A stretch of DNA of 6,579 bases from Spirochaetaceae bacterium (GTDB lineage Bacteria > Spirochaetota > Spirochaetia > Treponematales > Treponemataceae), in NCBI GenBank assembly GCA_031290725.1, contig JAITMZ010000073.1:1-6579 (forward strand). The letters run 5' to 3'. How positions within the stretch are numbered: position 1 is the first letter of the stretch; each line of letters begins with the position of its first letter. The position numbers and the translations under genes are program-made. Shown here in pieces: positions 4,767-6,579 of this stretch. A model generated the notes under the pieces. It saw only the letters and a list, made by a program, of their open reading frames with translations. It was not told the origin of the DNA and made no database searches.

Positions 4767-5588
4767 CTACAGCACAAACTTTTGTTTGAGGCTGTCAATG
4801 ATAAACTGCACGGATTCTTCCGTGGGCTTGTTGATGGTGGTCCCCTGCCCTTTCAATTGCTTGGGAAAAGACTTGGCGACTTTGGTGGGCGAACCGGTAA
4901 GCCCGATTTCCTCGTCCTTGATAAAGTCCCCCATGTCCGCCCGTGAAATGGTCTTGATTTCCGGCGAATGCCAGACGTCAAAGATTCTGCCCACGGTCAT
5001 GTAGCGCGGCTCGGCAAGCTCCGCCAGAGCCGTAATTAAGCAGGGCAGCTTCATCTCCAGGATGTGATACCGGTCCTCATACTGGCGCTTCACTTTGATC
5101 ACGTCGCCCTTGATTTCGATTTCCTCGGCGTAACTGATGTTTTGCAGCCCCAGATGCTCGGCGATTTGCGGCCCCACCTGGGCGGTGTCGCCGTCGATAG
5201 CCTGCCGTCCCGCAATGATCAGGTCAAAGCCGTTCTTGAGGCCCTTGTCCGCAGCGATCTTCTTGATGCCCATGGCGATGATCGTACTGGTGGCTAATGT
5301 GTCCGAACCGCCGAATGCCCGGTCGGTCATAAGGTAGCCGTCGTCCGCTCCCATGGCCAGCGCTTCAACAAGCACCTCGTGGGCCATCGGCGGCCCCATG
5401 CTCACGATGGTGACATTGGCACCGTACTTGTCTTTCAGGCGGAGCGCCGCTTCCAGACCCGCCTTGTCGTCATAGTTCATGATGGTGGGCAAAAGTTCCC
5501 GCATCAGACGGCCGGTTTTGGGGTCAAGAGTCGCGTTGCCCGCCGCAGTGGTATCAGGAACCTGCTTGATACAAACGATAATATTCAT
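4767..5588 (-). CDS. etfB: Electron transfer flavoprotein, beta subunit
   Basis: Beta subunit of Etf, 273 residues, the normal family length. It begins with the typical IVCIKQVPDT (4-13). LPTIMNYDDKAGLEAALRLKD (33-53) and DRAFGGSDTLATS (89-101) match the nucleotide-binding fold, and GRQAIDGDTAQVGP (127-140) is the phosphate-binding loop. LPCLITALAELAEPRYMT (181-198) follows as in the clostridial type. Mitochondrial-type, non-bifurcating EtfB usually has a DDDxNQTG-like loop here. The DGDTAQVGP form is typical of Etfs paired with butyryl-CoA dehydrogenase, where a second FAD replaces AMP and NADH is oxidised with electron bifurcation. That assignment is an inference. The ATG at 5588 has GGAG eight bases upstream. 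The gene starts 12 bases after the dehydrogenase stop, and its Shine-Dalgarno directly follows that TAA. It precedes etfA by 15 bases in the usual dehydrogenase-etfB-etfA order. Confidence 0.96.
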   Translation of the reverse strand: MNIIVCIKQVPDTTAAGNATLDPKTGRLMRELLPTIMNYDDKAGLEAALRLKDKYGANVTIVSMGPPMAHEVLVEALAMGADDGYLMTDRAFGGSDTLATSTIIAMGIKKIAADKGLKNGFDLIIAGRQAIDGDTAQVGPQIAEHLGLQNISYAEEIEIKGDVIKVKRQYEDRYHILEMKLPCLITALAELAEPRYMTVGRIFDVWHSPEIKTISRADMGDFIKDEEIGLTGSPTKVAKSFPKQLKGQGTTINKPTEESVQFIIDSLKQKFVL

Positions 5589-5600
5589 ATTCCATTCTCC

Positions 5601-6579
5601 TTATTTCAACCCGCAGGAAGCGGCGATAACCATGCGCTGCACTTCGCTGGTGCCTTCGTAAATCTCGGTAATCTTGGCGTCGCGCATCATGCGTTCCACC
5701 GGATAATCCCGGGTATAGCCGTAACCGCCGTAAAGCTGTACGCATTTGGTAGTTACCGCCATCGCCGTTTCGGCCGCGAACAGCTTCGCCATCGCCGACT
5801 CCAGACCGAACCGAACATCCGGCGCGCCCTTCTCGTGGGCCGCCACCGCCTTCTGCTTCATGCAGGCCGCATTGTAGACCAAAAGGCGGGCAGCCTCGAC
5901 CCGGGACTTCATGTCGGCAACCTGGAACTGGGTGTTCTGGAAGCTGCCGATAGCCTTTCCAAACTGCTTGCGTTCCTTGACGTACTTCACGGTCTCGTCC
6001 AGCGCGCCCTGGGCTATCCCCAGTGCTTGGGCCGCGATACCTATGCGCCCGCCGTCCAGAGTGTGCATGGCAACCGAAAAGCCCTTGCCAACTTCACCAA
6101 GCAGGTTTTCCTTGGGAACGATGCAGTCCTGAAAAATCAATTCGCAGGTACTGGAACCCCTGATACCCATCTTGTGTTCTTTTTTGCCCACCGTAAATCC
6201 GGGAAATTCCTTTTCCACGATGAACGCGGAAATACCCTTGTTTCCCAGGGCCTTGTTGGTCATGGCCATGATCACATACACATCAGCCTCGCCGGCATTG
6301 GTGATAAACACCTTGGTGCCGTTGAGTACCCAGTGATCGCCGTCAAGAACAGCCACGGTCTGCTGTCCGGAAGCGTCCGAACCTGCGCCGGGTTCGGTCA
6401 GACCGAAGGCGCCCAGCTTTTCGCCCTTTGCCAGGGGAACCAGATATTTCTTCTTCTGTTCCGGGGTGCCGTAGTGACCGATTGGGTCGCAGCACAATGA
6501 TGTGTGCGCCGAGACGATAACGCCGGTGGTACCGCACACCCTGGACAGTTCCTCTACGCACATGGCGTAAGTTAGGGTA
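5601..6579 (-). CDS. Short-chain acyl-CoA dehydrogenase (butyryl-CoA dehydrogenase-like), 5'-partial
   Basis: A flavin-dependent acyl-CoA dehydrogenase that, with EtfBA, interconverts a short acyl-CoA and its 2-enoyl-CoA in the cytoplasm. The frame stays open past the first internal Met (codon at 6561-6563) to the window edge with T-L-T-Y-A, matching the family's LSY-AVEELSRV region. The start is therefore outside and about 55-60 N-terminal residues are missing from a usual 380. Counted from that Met: [11 protein letters not shown] (53-63) and FITNA (86-90) bind flavin and substrate, RKQFG is at 198-202, and [21 protein letters not shown] (278-298) precedes the catalytic base Glu303 in IYEGTSEVQ. 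Position and context of this glutamate are those of butyryl/short-chain enzymes, not isovaleryl- or long-chain types, where the base sits elsewhere. First visible gene of an operon with etfB and etfA. The symbol bcd would fit, but substrate preference is inferred from resemblance to clostridial and Megasphaera enzymes. Confidence 0.93.
   Translation of the reverse strand, partial: TLTYAMCVEELSRVCGTTGVIVSAHTSLCCDPIGHYGTPEQKKKYLVPLAKGEKLGAFGLTEPGAGSDASGQQTVAVLDGDHWVLNGTKVFITNAGEADVYVIMAMTNKALGNKGISAFIVEKEFPGFTVGKKEHKMGIRGSSTCELIFQDCIVPKENLLGEVGKGFSVAMHTLDGGRIGIAAQALGIAQGALDETVKYVKERKQFGKAIGSFQNTQFQVADMKSRVEAARLLVYNAACMKQKAVAAHEKGAPDVRFGLESAMAKLFAAETAMAVTTKCVQLYGGYGYTRDYPVERMMRDAKITEIYEGTSEVQRMVIAASCGLK

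Noticed and set aside
5379..6500. A 373-codon open frame on the plus strand opposite etfB and the dehydrogenase
   Set aside because: Antisense to two genes with intact family motifs; composition is typical of a shadow frame and it crosses the gap between them.
1..6579. CRISPR array, tRNA/rRNA, prophage or transposase
   Set aside because: I saw no regularly spaced direct repeats, no cloverleaf-like or rRNA stretches, and no phage or transposase motifs; nearly all the sequence is accounted for by six genes and short intergenic regions.

Overview
The window reads as chromosomal DNA of a mid-GC anaerobic bacterium. A spirochaete of the Treponema type is my best guess, from the style of the partial acyltransferase at the left edge and from a butyryl-CoA dehydrogenase/Etf module of anaerobic type. 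This is recognition by eye, not a search result. There is no phage, plasmid, transposase, CRISPR or RNA gene. I see no large undescribed system; the content is housekeeping metabolism plus one regulator, and the interest lies in the control regions and a few residues.

Layout. (1) 1-518, minus: a glycerolipid acyltransferase, C-terminus cut by the window edge. (2) 519-669: a compact divergent control region with two back-to-back sigma70-type promoters, a dyad over both -35 boxes, and an inverted repeat in the leader of the next gene. (3) 670-1479, plus: an AraC-family regulator. (4) 1480-1657: an intergenic stretch bounded by a 14-bp inverted repeat, then a promoter abutting purA. (5) 1658-2881, plus: adenylosuccinate synthetase, with a His in the guanine-recognition motif where Lys is usual. 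(6) 2882-3070: weak terminator and leader region. (7) 3071-3577, plus: FabZ dehydratase with a C-terminal tail encoded partly by two hairpins. (8) 3578-3689: back-to-back terminators between convergent units. (9) 3690-6579, minus: an operon acyl-CoA dehydrogenase (5' end outside the window) - etfB - etfA.

How the genes work together. The acyltransferase and FabZ belong to membrane lipid and fatty acid synthesis, PurA to AMP synthesis. The minus-strand operon is a functional unit: the dehydrogenase reduces or oxidises a short-chain acyl-CoA and EtfBA carries its electrons. The sequence style favours the clostridial Bcd-EtfAB type that reduces crotonyl-CoA. The AraC regulator has no identifiable ligand; its divergent placement suggests autoregulation and possible control of the acyltransferase.

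A contrast worth keeping: araC, fabZ, etfB and etfA have clear Shine-Dalgarno sequences, while purA and the acyltransferase have none and carry an extended -10 (TGTGnTATACT) almost touching the ATG, which predicts leaderless or nearly leaderless mRNAs.
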